Below are positions 46,697 through 58,325 of a stretch of DNA of 64,000 nt, one piece after another; the first letter of the stretch is position 1, and every line of letters begins with the position of its first letter. The notes beneath the pieces are model-generated. The model ran no database searches, was not told the origin of the DNA, and saw only the letters and a list, made by a program, of their open reading frames with translations. The stretch covers positions 1,178,001-1,242,000 of the forward strand of contig KK106982.1 in assembly GCA_000611775.1 (NCBI GenBank), written 5' to 3'. Made by a program: the position numbers and the translations under genes. Origin of the DNA: Umbilicaria muhlenbergii (taxonomy: Eukaryota > Ascomycota > Lecanoromycetes > Umbilicariales > Umbilicariaceae).

Positions 46697-49020
46697 TCAG
46701 TCATCATCCAAGACAATGGCTCCATCACCTGCGTCGTCGAGGACAACTAGATCATGGCCATTGGATGATGCTTCCTTGACTTTGCCGCGTTTGCTAACCT
46801 GCTCCAGCTGGTCGATGCTGGCATCATCGGCACCGCGCTTTCGCTTCGTACCACCATCATTGGTCGCTACGGCTCCGTTGACCGCGCCATTCGGGAGAGC
46901 TTCACTGTTCACCTTTGGCTTACGAGCGACCATAAGATCGTCTGCTATCATGACCGGTTTCGAGTCCTCGGGAAGAGTTCTGGATGCATGTCAAAAAGCT
47001 GTTGAATAGGATTACTAGGAAGGCGGGGACTTACTGTTCAGATATAGACAAAGAGAGATTGACCCGAGGATTGTCCTCGTCGTCATCAATGACGGTCAAG
47101 AAACTGTCGGCTTTGATGCCGAGATCGCTGAACTTCTTCGACAAGTTGTCGTCCAGCTCAGGATCGTAGATGATGCCAACCTCATTGTTGATACTGAATT
47201 CCTCGCCATAGCCAAGCTTAAGTTTGAGAACGTCTTCGACAAGGTCATTGAGCGTAGCTCGGGCTGGGTCTACGACTAGCCGTGATTGCGTTACGCCGCA
47301 CACGCTGCAGTTGGGATTTGGGGGTTTGAGAGTGTCTGTATTGATGACGCGTGCCGCCGAGCGTTCAAGGAAAACCTGTATCGTCGTAAGAATCCCATCT
47401 ACACCCAAAGCTTCCACTGTAAGGTCAATTTACCATCTTCGCTTTTGCCAAGTCCTGTCGCATAACTTTGAAGGCTTGCAAAACGCAAAGGCCAGCAGTC
47501 ATGGCGTTTGTCGTTGCAATCGCGGGTATAATGTTTCCGGCCATTTCTGCCCAGCATCAGTATAGCAAGATACCCACTCTAACGCCATCACTTACGTTTG
47601 ATGTCAAATTTCGATCTCGTCTCAATGCCGAACACCAGAGACCTAAGATTGGCGCTTGCTGCGACAAAATCCAGTGTGTCGACATCATCTTTGTCGAAAG
47701 TGAGTATGGGAGGAGCGCCACCCTCTTTTGTCTGGCTCTGAGCCTCCTGAAGCCGTACACTCAAGCGTCGTAGACTTGGTTCCATTAGAAGCAGTGTTCA
47801 TGGCGCAAAGAGTTGGTGACGTACCTATCGGAGAAGACCACAAAATTCTCCGCGAGTGTCCATGTTTGCTGATCTTGTTGGGCAATGTTTTGACTTGTGG
47901 CGCTCGCATCCTTTCTGATAGCATCGTAATCCAGTGCTTCCGGCGGTCTACGTGTCTTCCACATGTCCTCCATACTTCGTAATCGGTCGATGTCGTCTTT
48001 GAAGACCTTGTCGAACACTTTGCGGGGGAAGTCGTCGGAACTCATCGAATGTCGGATCTGCTTCAGTGCTTGCGATTCTTGTCGTAGAGTCTCGATCTCC
48101 TTGGCTAGGACGAAGTCAGAGATAGCTTGACTGGTGTGATGGTTTTTCCTTACCGTTATCAGAGTCCTCTGAATGATCCAACTCAGGAGCATCATCTTCA
48201 CTTGTCCCAAATATCTCTCTGTTTGTGATCAGTGATGTCATGTGTAATTGAGGTCGGGCCCGTACGTGAACAGGTAACTCTTAGCCCATACGATGCAGTG
48301 GATTGGCTGGCTAGGAGTGCTCCGTATCGTGCATACTGGAAAGCTTTTCGGCACTTCCTTCGTATTGCAGTCGTAGCACTCGGTTTTCCCCTGAACATGT
48401 AAGTACGGAACGCCCAACCATCATCTCATTCATGCCGCTACCTTTTGTATGACCTGCACTTGCCCATTGAACCCGGTTGTCCCACTCTCGATCAAGGGCA
48501 CATTCGCAGCCAAGCACATCTTGTTGACATGTCGCCGAGCATCGAGATTGTCCAGAGCATTGAAGACAAGATTGAAACCTTCGAACCATCCGATGTTAAA
48601 CTGAGGATCTTTTATGTTGGCATGATGCGCTTCGAGCTTGATGTGAGGATTGAATTTTGCGGCGGTTTCTTTCGCAACCTAATCAAGAAGGATCAAATGA
48701 GCATGGCGCAAATCAATTGAAGGCGGCAGCACTCACCAAGGCCTTGGATTTCTTGATATGTTCGTGTCTGAAGAGGAATTGCCGGTTCAAATTGCTCAGA
48801 TCAATAGTATCAAGATCCACTATATGGATCTCACCGAAGCCAGTGAGCACAAGATTCTTGAGTAGTTCACATCCAATACCTCCAGCGCCGACAAGCAGAA
48901 TCCGCGACTGTGAATCGATAGAGTAAGCCAAGTTCATCGAGCGTTTGCTCGTAAACGGACCTGTTTAATGCGGCTGTAAAGCGCCCCGAGCGACTGCTTC
49001 GGATAGCGCTCTCGTCCCAT
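46697..49020 (-). CDS. UBA2: SUMO-activating enzyme E1 catalytic subunit Uba2
   Basis: Forms with Aos1 the E1 that adenylates SUMO and accepts it as a thioester. Ten exons: 48961..49020, 48737..48907, 48442..48678, 48266..48390, 48154..48218, 47825..48104, 47596..47774, 47434..47546, 47035..47375 and 46697..46979 (617 aa). It starts [20 protein letters not shown] and has the nucleotide motif [13 protein letters not shown]. The catalytic cysteine lies in [16 protein letters not shown]. Conserved zinc-binding cysteines appear in KTECYDC and NPNCSVCG. The C-terminal ubiquitin-fold domain precedes an acidic tail with a KRKRGADD nuclear-localisation-like motif and a hydrophobic SUMO-interaction-like end ([14 protein letters not shown]). 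Each exon phase was checked. It is the most finely split gene in the window. Confidence 0.95.
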
Positions 49021-49620
49021 TGCTGCGCAAGCGAAATCTAAGTGAAGATTACTAGGGAAGAAGATTGAACCGATCTTGCGCCGCAAGATGCATCCGTGAA
49101 GCCAAAAGAGTGACGGTGAGAAAGCTGAAGTTTGGTTTGAAGGAGAGCAGATGAGGAAGGTTGCAGGTGAACGCGCCGCGGCAAGCTCCGTCATCGAACA
49201 TGCATAACTTCGTTAGCGCATTTAGCCCTGGTTCAGCCCTGGTTCAGCCCTGCCTCACTAAGGTAGTGGGCCGTCACCGGCAGACAAACACCGGCATCAT
49301 TCGCGGACGACTCATTTTCAGGTACGGCATATAATCAGCACCATCTATAGTGTAATTATACGTCTCGGCGGGAGGAACACTCATTTGCAGCTGTCAGATC
49401 TTTTTGCTCTGTAAAGTAATTGGTATATCGAGCGCTGTTGCTAGCCGTTCGGGACACAAGGTGCATGTACTTGTCCATTGACCCCTACCAGTGGCTCTCA
49501 TCGGGGCTACCCTAGCTTGTCGACGCGTTCTCCTGCAGTCTTTTACAGATCAGCAGGGGGCTCAGGGGGTTTGTTTTCCTTGGTTAGCTTGGGGATAGGC
49601 CATAAGAGCCTTTGACTGAT
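49021..49620. promoter_or_regulatory. divergent intergenic region UBA2 / QNG1
   Basis: Six hundred bp between divergent start codons. It contains a short tandem repeat of AGCCCTGGTTC (two copies plus a partial third) at 49224..49252. No gene is supported. Confidence 0.5.
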
Positions 49621-50874
49621 ATGTCAGACGATGAAGTTGACGAAGAGCTGTTAGCCCTACTCCGGAAGTCACTAGGCGTCGCAAATGACAGTTTCAGTCA
49701 GTCTCCGGAAACGAAAGTTTTGGAGAGCGCCGAACATGTGTATAACAATGCCATCGATGTTGCGCTCGACCCGCAAGGCACAAAGGCTGCAGCTTCGACA
49801 ATATGGGCTTTGATGCAACGCAAAGGATATTCCACCAAGACTTGGTCCAGTCATGAACTCCATCCACAGACAAAGGATGCTGCTGCCGTCGACTTCATTT
49901 TCACTATGGATCTTCTCAACTTCTGCTTCTGGTCTGATGGCACACCGGATGAGCGGTTTTCCGTCGACTACCGTGGTAAGACTTGGACGGGTTACTGGAG
50001 CCTGGTCGCTGCATTGCAAAGAGCGCTCGACGAAGGTACATGATATATGCTGCATTTCCGCGGCTTGCTGGAACCTGAGGCTCATGGGTGGCAGAGATAC
50101 CCATCACAAGCTCAGACTTCTGGCAAGATCGTGGGCAGTGCACGGACGAACTTCTTGGATATGTTTTGAGATCTGCCACGATAGAACAGATCCCTTTGCT
50201 GGAGAAAAGAATAGCATGTCTCCGGGAGGCGGGGCAAGTACTCTATGAAGTTGGTAGTATCACACCCCTACAATGACATGGCTGATAGGTTCAGCGCTTC
50301 CAATGTAGCTTTACCACATGCATCAGAGAATCAAAAGGTTCGGCTGCTGCATTGGTGAACTTGATTGTGGAGAACTTTCCATGTTTCAGGGATGAAGTAA
50401 AATTCGAGGGCAAGAAAGTACGCCTTTACAAGCGTGCACAGATCCTCGTTGCAGACTTGTGGGCCTGCTTCGAAGGCGAGAGTTACGGCCGCTTCGACGA
50501 CATCGCAAAAGTCACAGCCTTTGCAGGTTTGCATGCTTCGTCCAAGTATTGTACGGTCCTTTCAGCTAAACTATACAGATTACCGCATTCCACAGATGCT
50601 CCACTCACTCGGCTGCTTCCACTACAGCCCGCCCTTAGACCACCACATCCGACAGCTGCGACCCATCGAGAGCGGGCACCCATGGGAAGTCCAGCTGCGC
50701 GGCTGCAGTGTCTGGTGCGTCGAGCTCCTCAGACGCGAGATACTCCGCCGCAACCCGGGTGTAGAGATCAATGCCATCCTGATCGACTTCTTCCTTTACG
50801 ATACGATGAAGCAGCTGGAAGCGGAGGGACTGGAAGCGATTCCCCATCATAGAACACGGAGTATCTGGTATTAA
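49621..50874 (+). CDS. QNG1: queuosine 5'-phosphate N-glycosylase/hydrolase (queuosine salvage, DUF2419)
   Basis: Releases queuine from queuosine nucleotides for reuse in tRNA wobble modification. Exons are 49621..50035, 50095..50249, 50295..50526 and 50579..50874 (365 aa). The family core is visible: DFIFTMDLLNFCFWSD, WTGYWSLVAAL, YKRAQILVADLWACF and FADYRIPQMLHSLG, then GCSVWCVELLR and AILIDFFLYD. The active-site aspartate region FADYRIPQ is assembled across the last intron. The second intron was set at 45 bp (acceptor 50294), because it gives LYERFQCSF, matching animal homologues. A nearer TAG would give a 39-bp intron and poorer alignment. Confidence 0.93.
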
Positions 50875-51008
50875 AAGCACTGACGATCGTTACATACGCA
50901 ATCGCTACTACCAGTTGTAGCGACAAAAAGCTCTTGAAATTCTTCGAACCACACCGCGCTTTTTGCTTGAGATGCAAACCTTGAAGCTCTCACCTAAACC
51001 CCCTACCC

Positions 51009-52712
51009 CTACCTCCGCCTCTCCCTCGTCCTCTCCCTCCTCCCATCCCCCTCCCCCTCCCCCCACAAAAACGGATTCTCAATCCCCAGCAACCCACAAA
51101 ACGCCACCGTCTGCGGATTCGTATACTCCCTCGGCTGCTCCGTGACCCCAATGCCCACACTCTCATCGAACACGGGCGCCGTGATCTCGAAATTCTCCGG
51201 CACGGTCATCTTGTCCGTCGCGACGAGGTGTTCTTCTACCCATGCTTCTTCCGCTTCGATCAGCGGCCGGTAGAAGGCTTCGCCTTTGTGGGGGGGGTTC
51301 GGGGTGTTGGGGTGCCCGAAGGTTTGGGAAGGGGCGAAGACACGGGTGATGGCTAGCCATTCTTTGTCGTAGGTTAGGCGGAGGGGGCGGGAGAACGGGG
51401 GGGTGGGGGTGAGGGGGTTGATGGAGAGGATTTGGAGGAATTTGCGGTTGGGAAGGCATTTGTCGAGGGCGAGGAAGAGGGTTGTTTTGTTGGTGATGGC
51501 GGCGGGTGGGGGGAGGGTGGGTGGTGGTGCTGTGGGTGTGGGTCGGGCGAAGGAGGCGGGGAGTTGGGCTCGGAGGTCTTCGGGGACGGGCTGGGCTGAC
51601 GGGGTTGGTGGGGGCGCGTTGTTGTGATGGGTTTTGGCTTCGTTGGCTGGTGGAGGAGCTTCGGGCTCGTCGTCGTCCATGTCGATGTCGATCTCGTCGG
51701 TGTTTCGTACAGGCTTTGGTGCTTCCGTTGGAGTTGAGGAGTCGTCCTCAATGTCGAGATTGATCTCATCCGAATTCCTGATTTCGCTTGAAGCTGCCTG
51801 AAGCGTATCGTTGGCCGCAGCTTGGCTATCAGGCGCAGTTTGAGCTTGTGGCTGTTTTGTACCAAAGTTCTCATGGTCTACAACAGCGGAGAATTTGCAG
51901 TGCAGATGGGCAGAGAACCAATGCGGAGGTCGAAGACGATCCATCACGTATCTTGCAGCCGTACTCCCCAACCTACCAGCTCGAGCGTCTGCCTCAAACA
52001 GATCTTTCTTAGCAAACAGAGCCTTCCAATTTCCCTGCCACTCAACACCCCTTGGCCAATCGTGGCTGATACCCACATCGACCTGGGTTCTGATTTGCAT
52101 CAGCTTTCTGACATCCATCTCACGGACGTGATAGATGCTTTTGATATCATCCTGATTGTAAGGGAGACGTTCGTGGTGCGGCTTGTTGTAGTTGTAGCCT
52201 TTCCAGATTCCTGACAATCCAGCTATACGAAGAGGGCCTAGGCGGACCACATTGGCAGCACCGAGATAGTAAATGTTGGGCGCAACCCATCCTCCATAGA
52301 AGAGCTCCCATAGGTGATTGCTCGCTTCATGGTTGCCTCCAACGAATATTGTTAGGTAGGGCGCCTTCCGGACTCCGCTGTAGTACTCATAGAAGTCACC
52401 AATCTCGCGAAACTTCAGTGGCACGGACATGCAGTTCAAATCATATGAATTGCGGACTGCCTACCATCGTTAACATCGTGTCTAGGGATGATTAAAGACC
52501 CATCAAGCTAATATACCTGAAAATCACCACCGATTATCAGGAGGTCTACTCCGGCCCAGCCATTGATCTCACATGACTTTCCGATCGAGGCGTAAATGGC
52601 GTTAAGAGTGCCATGGCCCTATTGAAGAAGTCAGCCGCAGCTAGTCATTGCAAGGGCCAATAATCTGTATCCTTACACAACCTTCCACTGCTATTCGCAG
52701 TGCCGTTGCCAT
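51009..52712 (-). CDS. DBR1: RNA lariat debranching enzyme
   Basis: Metallophosphoesterase that hydrolyses the 2',5' bond of excised intron lariats in the nucleus. Exons are 52677..52712, 52517..52618 and 51009..52460 (529 aa). The N-terminus is MATALRIAVEGCGHGTLNAI. Metal-ligand motifs are GCGHG, LLIIGGDFQ, FVGGNHEA, ISHDWP and SAHLHCKF. The first exon has only 12 codons. After the catalytic domain comes an acidic/Pro-rich linker (repeated RN(S/T)DEI(N/D)(L/I)D), followed by the conserved C-terminal domain (FLALDKCLPNRKFLQ, LTYDKEWLAITR). The stop lies 134 bp from the convergent QNG1 stop. Confidence 0.95.
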
Positions 52713-53069
52713 GACTAGAACAAGACGTGGTCTTCGTGCACTTCCACAACGCGATTGTTCCAAAGTGTCTCCCGAACTCTACGATATACAAGAGTGTTAC
52801 AGTGTGTACTGCATTCTTGTTTGAGCAGATGTCCCACTTATAAAGTGTCTAATTATCTACATCCAGCGACTGCGATCTAGTCAGATAGGGCTGAGGGCTG
52901 CTCTTCGCGCTAGCTTAGCTCTCCCGCTCCCGTTCCCGTCACCAAGGATCTGGAACATCCAATTCTTCAGTGTAACTCTCGAACTCGACTGCACGAAACG
53001 GAGAATGTAAGGGATACAGTCGACAGCTGCTCGCTTGATAACTGCGCTTCATTATAACAAGCGTTGCCA
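52713..53069. promoter_or_regulatory. divergent intergenic region DBR1 / RNase P subunit
   Basis: About 360 bp containing both promoters. I see no repeat, TATA box or RNA gene that I can support. Confidence 0.45.
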
Positions 53070-53705
53070 ATGATGGGTGATTCAGCGCAAAAGGCGAGGT
53101 TGAGCTTCCTTGACCGAGCCGCACATTCATACGCTGTTTCGGCACCGTCAACTTCGGCGCACTTGATGATGCAGTACCATACAGTTGCTGCTGGAAATGG
53201 CAGCGATAGCACTCTGCTACAGACAAAAGGTACATGTGGCGCCTGTGGTAGTATCATAATTCCTGGACAGACCTGCCGAACCCGCTTGGACGATCACCGA
53301 GTATCTCGAGAAGGTCCTTCACGTCGAAAAAGGAAGAGGCACGACCCGAGCAAGGCGCCGCCATCCAAAACAGAGAAGACACTGAATAGTGAATGCCTTC
53401 TTTGCTGGAGGACGACCAGGAAGCCGCTGCAAAGGAACAAAATCTCCACAGTAGCCAAGGCAGAACCGTTGATCTCGTGGGCCGAGCCTTCAGGGACCCC
53501 ATCATCAATACCTGGCGAACATTCGATGCCGCGGAGTCCCAACAACGTCTCAACAAAGCCAACTCCGGCCAATGCGAACAGCAAGAGAAGAGCCAAAGCT
53601 CGCAAGGAAAGCGGGTTGGGCGCACTGCTGGCCAAGGCAAAGAGCAGCCAAGCTCCGTCACTAGGTTTTGGCCTTGATCTGCTGGACATGATGAAGGAGG
53701 TTTGA
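53070..53705 (+). CDS. RNase P/MRP zinc-ribbon subunit (Rpr2/Rpp21/Snm1 family)
   Basis: Protein subunit of the nuclear ribonucleoprotein that matures the 5' end of pre-tRNA (or MRP for rRNA). Single exon, 211 aa, starting MMGDSAQKARLSFLDRAAH. The helical N-terminus is followed by a two-part zinc ribbon: CGACGSIIIPGQTCRTR and, after a Lys/Arg-rich insert (RRKRKRHDPSK), ECLLCWRTTRK. The basic C-terminal half is poorly conserved and includes SKRRAKARKESG. Sequence alone does not decide between Rpr2 (RNase P) and Snm1 (RNase MRP) function. The second ATG (53073) is adjacent. Confidence 0.82.
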   Translation: MMGDSAQKARLSFLDRAAHSYAVSAPSTSAHLMMQYHTVAAGNGSDSTLLQTKGTCGACGSIIIPGQTCRTRLDDHRVSREGPSRRKRKRHDPSKAPPSKTEKTLNSECLLCWRTTRKPLQRNKISTVAKAEPLISWAEPSGTPSSIPGEHSMPRSPNNVSTKPTPANANSKRRAKARKESGLGALLAKAKSSQAPSLGFGLDLLDMMKEV

Positions 53706-55015
53706 CGATGCAGCTGTGACGGTGTGCACCGGAGCAGCCCAACGTTCGTCATGCACAAGCCTGTCTTTGTGGAGGTTGCCTATGAAGGCAGCAGTTCGAA
53801 AGCAGAAGAGCGCCATAATGTGCGAAGGCCGCCGCGGAAGTTGTTAGTGAGGCAACGAGTCTACTAGCGGTGTGCGTGAGGAAGGGTGTGAGTTGGTAAA
53901 AATGATGAAGTGCAGTTGGGGCATGTTGGGGTATGCTGGGGTATGCTGGGGCTCATCCGCTACTGTGTATCCGGGGACAACCTAGTTCAGTGTCGATGGA
54001 CCTACTGAGTAAGTGCTATTGTACTTGCGGGAAAATACCGCACCGGCACCCTACCAATACAGATCAACAGTGTCGTAATGTTACGAGGGAGACACTCGAC
54101 TTGCAGCATTGGTGCAATCAAGGGATGTTACTTCTTCGACTCTAAAGTCGCAGACTCACCACTACTGTAAGGCCGTGAGCAAAGGTTAGATGCCGCATCT
54201 GTCTTGTCGGTCTTGCAGATCTCTTTTACATGTCTGGAAGCTCATCGATGCAGTCAACAGGGTGGATGAGGCCACTGTGCCAGTGTACCTTCGGCTCATT
54301 CCAACAGCGCGTGACCCGAAAAGCGGGTGGATGCAAGCAAGCTCATCGTCTGCACATGCCAGCATAACAGAAGCCCCGCTGCAAGTGAATGCTTGTGAGT
54401 TGCGTTGTGGCTCATGGTTGCCTTGGCGTGAATGATCGCTGCCCGCGGAATTGACCTGACTAATCCCCACTCCTGGATTTCAGCCGCAGAAGTCGCACGG
54501 TCTCTCCTGGATTAAGCTTCGGTGGGGCTTAGTGTGACGCTAGATTAGCGAGAACTGTGCGTCAGAGCGTTCAATTTTTTGTATCTCTCAAGTTCTCAAG
54601 GTTCATCTCATCTGTTGACTCGCCGCTCTTTTCTTCGCCCTAAGTCAAGATAGCAGTCGCAAAGCCCTGAAAAGCAGTCACAAGGACACATCATACCGCA
54701 AAAGTAGTCCAACCATCAGCACTGCTCTTATCGCGTTCGGTTTGGTTTACGAAATAAGTTAATTCATCAAATATTCCGGTCAGCTGCACCTCACCACATA
54801 GTTCAGCTTTGACCTATCAGGGCTTAACATTCACTGACTGTATGCGGCATATAGTATGATCACAGGTGCCTAAAGTATACTGCAACTGTCCTCAACGGGT
54901 CTCGTCATACCCTGCCTTCATTTTGATATAACATTCGCTGGGATCTGCCCCTCAGTGGTGAACAACGCAGCCTTTGACAGTCGCATTGCTACACACACAG
55001 AGTATCACCACAAAA
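53706..55015. other. 1.3-kb intergenic region upstream of ZPR1
   Basis: No gene is supported, although open frames of 70-95 codons exist on both strands. A small array of the decamer GTATGCTGGG (three copies, the first diverged) lies at 53921..53950. The last few hundred bases must hold the ZPR1 promoter and leader. Confidence 0.5.
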
Positions 55016-56837
55016 ATGGCAGACATCAAAGCAGTCACGAAGGGCACCAACCCTGACAGTTCAACCAATCAGAGTGTTGTTAAGGACGAAGTGTTCCGCA
55101 GTGTCGGCAAGCATGTTGCCGCGATGAGCTTAGCTGAATCCGATGAAGAGGAGGAGTCTGATGATGAAGGGCCCAAAGTTGTTGATGAGATTGAGAGTCT
55201 GTGCATGAACTGTGAAGAGAATGTATGAGATTCACCGGTCCGATTCGTAGATCTGAAACGGCGGATACTAACTTCCTGTCACGGACTAGGGCACCACACG
55301 ACTCCTGCTCACAAAAGTGCCGTTCTTCCGAGAAATCATCCTGATGTCTTTCTACTGCCCACATTGCCATTTCAAAAATACGGAGGTGCAATCTGCCGGC
55401 GAGATTGCGGAGCAGGGTGTAAAGAATGTCTTGGTCATGCGAGAACTGGATGATTTCCAGCGTCAGGTAGTCAAGAGTGACACCGCCGTTTTTCGCGTAG
55501 AAGATCTGGATATCGAGATTCCTCCTGGACGTGGCAAGCTTACCAATGTCGAGGGCATGCTCAGCGAGATACTGGCAGACCTTGATCTAGGCCAGGAAAA
55601 GCGAAAGGAGGAAGCACCGGAGGTCTGTGAGAAGATCGCAACGATCGTCAAGCGGTTGGGTGAAATGATACAAGGAACGGTCTTTCCTTTCAGAGTTTCT
55701 CTTGAAGATCCCGCTGGAAATTCCTGGCTTGAGCCAAGTCTCCTGGATACTCCTGGCACCTTCATTAGGACGGAATACGACAGGACCGCCGAGCAGAACG
55801 CTGCGCTTGGACTTGCAGCCGAGGAAGATGACGGCGAGGAAGGACCTACAGGGCAAGCTGTGCCGCAAGTATCGGAAGACCAAGGTGGCGGAATGGAGGG
55901 TGTTGATATCGTTGACGGTGTGATGTACACGCTGCCCTGCAGTTGTCCGGGTTGTGCGAAGAAGGCGAATATGAATATCCAAATGGTCAATATTCCATTC
56001 TTTAAGCAGGTTATCATCTCCGCGATCGTCTGCACGAAGTGTGGTTATCGCACCAACGACGTCAAGACTGGTGGGGAAATTAGCGAAAAAGGACAGCGCA
56101 TCTGGCTTGATGTGAAAAATCCTATCGACCTCCGCCGAGACATCTTGAAGTCTGAGACGTGCATGCTCAAGATTCCTGAGTGCAAAGTTGAAGTTGTCCC
56201 CGGCACCATGGGTGGGCGATTCACTACCGTTGAAGGACTGCTCACACAAATCCGCGACGATCTGAGAGGACAAATCTTTGACATTGACGACGAGAGCAGT
56301 TCCGGTGGAGACTCGATGCCTGCTGATCGCAAGAAAGGGTGGGAGAACTTCTTTCGAGGCCTAGACAAGGCAATTAACGGCGAGATGGAGTATACCATAC
56401 TCATGGAAGATCCATTGGCGAACAGCTACGTGCAGAATCTCTGTTCCCCCGATCCGGACCCCCAGATTCGAACCGAAGAGTATGAGAGAACTGAAGATGA
56501 GGAAGAAGAGTTGGGGATCGCCGACATGAGGACCCAGTACAACGCAGACGGGGAGTATACCAAGGAGCTCATGTCCAAAGGACAAGCGTCGGAGGAAGAC
56601 CAAGTGGCGAAGGAAGTGGACAACAAGGAAGTAGAGCACAAGGAAGCGGAGCACAAGGAAGCGGAGCACAAGCCAGTAAACGCCAGTGCGGATGTACCAG
56701 CATATGTCAAGGGGATCACTGACACGGTGGCCGAGACTAAGACTGAGACAGAGGCCAGCACAGACACCGCCGTCGATAGTAAGGAAAGCGTCAAAGACGA
56801 CTTTGTCTTGGTGGAGTATGGTGACGCAAAGGCCTAG
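55016..56837 (+). CDS. ZPR1: zinc finger protein Zpr1
   Basis: Chaperone-like protein that binds translation elongation factor eEF1A. Exons are 55016..55222 and 55290..56837 (584 aa; yeast 486). The intron contains a perfect TACTAAC branch point. Two C4 zinc-finger/ZPR1 modules are visible: CMNCEENG...FYCPHCHFKNTE in the first half and CSCPGCAKK...VCTKCGYRTNDV in the second. Each is followed by a beta domain with the repeated phrases SAGEIAEQG / TGGEISEKG and FTTVEGLL / LTNVEGML. The C-terminal 120 residues are very acidic and contain short repeats KEAEHKEAEHK before FVLVEYGDAKA; this extension accounts for the extra length. Confidence 0.97.
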
Positions 56838-56981
56838 TATGGGGGTGTCTGCAGCGGTCTTCGCGCGGTTGATGACGGTCTCCTTGGTCAATATTGCGAT
56901 ACCCCCATGGCAAGGTTCGGCGGAGTTTGGGCGATCTGCGGAGTTTCTGACAGCTGCCACAAGCGGGCCGTCCATATTCGG

Positions 56982-57008
56982 CTTCTTCTTCTTCTTCTTC
57001 TTCTTCTT
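56982..57008. repeat. (CTT)9 microsatellite
   Basis: Nine CTT triplets lie in the 287-bp convergent spacer between ZPR1 and the cyclophilin gene, probably within a 3' UTR. The rest of the spacer shows nothing else. Confidence 0.95.
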
Positions 57009-57124
57009 CCACACATAAAGAAACAAACCAGTGATAGAAACAAGCAAGCTTTACCAAACCCGCTTCCACCCGCATGCTTTATACCATCCATCCTGTTGAA
57101 TAAATTGACCCGACCCTAAGCCAT

Positions 57125-57788
57125 CTACCCAGCCAACGGATTCGCATGTACCGTCACCCCCTCAATCACCACCCTCTCCCCCATCCTCCCCTTCCGATCC
57201 ACCGGCACCCCCTCCAACCGGCCCAACGTCTCCCCCTCGCCCTCCCCCGCCCCCTCAATCACCCGTCCAAACACCGTGTTCTTCCCATCCAGATGCGGCG
57301 CCGGCGCATAGCAGATGAAAAACTGGCTCCCGTTCGTGTTCGGCCCCCGGTTCGCCATCGACACTATTCCGCGCGCGTTGTGGCGTAGGGACGGGCGGAT
57401 CTCGTCTTCGAAGTCGGCGGTCCAGATGGAGGTTGAGGTTTTGCCGGTGGGGGAGGGGGAGCCGGTTTGGATCATGAAGCCTGGGAGGGAGCGGTGGAAG
57501 GGGAGGGAGGTGTAGAAGGAGGAGGCGCAGAGGGCGAGGAAGTTCTAATGGTGGGGGGGGGGACGGAGAGTTAGTTTGGAGATGCTTTGGGGATAGGAAA
57601 AGGGAGGGGAGAGGGGATGGAGGGAGGAGGGATAGGGGCGTACTTCTGCGGTTTTGGGGACGCTTTCGCAAAAGACTTCGATTTTGAGGTCACCGAGGGT
57701 GGTGTGTAGCTGGGGGGAATGGTCAGTGGGCGGGTTCTGTTCATTGCAGGTGGACGGGCAGGTGGGATGGGCTTACTGTGACGGACAT
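57125..57788 (-). CDS. cyp10: peptidyl-prolyl cis-trans isomerase, Cyp10/PPIL3-type cyclophilin
   Basis: Cyclophilin that isomerises prolyl bonds; this subgroup is associated with the spliceosome. Exons are 57777..57788 (four codons), 57644..57709 and 57125..57544 (165 aa). The start MSVTLHTTLGDLKIEVFC and TAENFLALC are characteristic. Active-site residues are present: Arg in FHRSLPGFMIQTG, Phe and Gln in GSQFFICYA, and His in HLDGKNTVFGRV. It lacks a signal peptide and organellar extension. Very small first exons like this one are easily missed. Some exon sequence is extremely GC-rich. Confidence 0.93.
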
Positions 57789-58325
57789 GATTGCGCGGGC
57801 GGAGCTCGAGCATCCTCTCGACCTGATTCGAGTCGCAGTGGTAATTGCAGCTTCATTGGATGGGGAGCCGTAGCGACATCAGCCCTATGATGAAACAACA
57901 ATGTGGGGACGCGCCAACCGAAGCGTGGTCTGGGCGCTTGAAAGCTCCCAGGTATGCAGACCGTCAGCGCCGTTGCGTAACCTGACTCTCTCCACACGCT
58001 TTTTCACCGCCCAAGCAGATATTCACTCCGACTTCTTTCTGCCGCAGCTACAGTGAGGGGACGAGGGTCGGCCAAGGACTTGAACCAGCTGCGCTGCGCA
58101 TCTTTCGCCCGCCAGAGCTGCAACGTTGCTGCCGACGACACGGTGTTTTTGTGGAGCCGTGGCCTAGCAACAAAGAAAAGGCTGCGAAGTCAAAGACGAA
58201 CTTGACTTGACAAATCTCGCCGTGTCAGCTACGGTAGATACTGGGACTACCCTCTTTTGCTGGGAGCGGGCCACGGCGACGGCGATGTTACTGGGAGGCT
58301 GAGGGACAGGAACATTTGAGGCACA
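57789..58325. promoter_or_regulatory. divergent intergenic region cyclophilin / arrestin-like gene
   Basis: About 540 bp containing both promoters. A stretch near 58070 superficially resembles part of a tRNA on the minus strand but lacks an acceptor stem. No gene is supported. Confidence 0.45.

Noticed and set aside
58060-58140. tRNA-like stretch on the minus strand (GGTTCAAGTCC near 58074)
   Set aside because: Only a T-arm-like sequence is present; no pairing acceptor stem or anticodon arm could be drawn.
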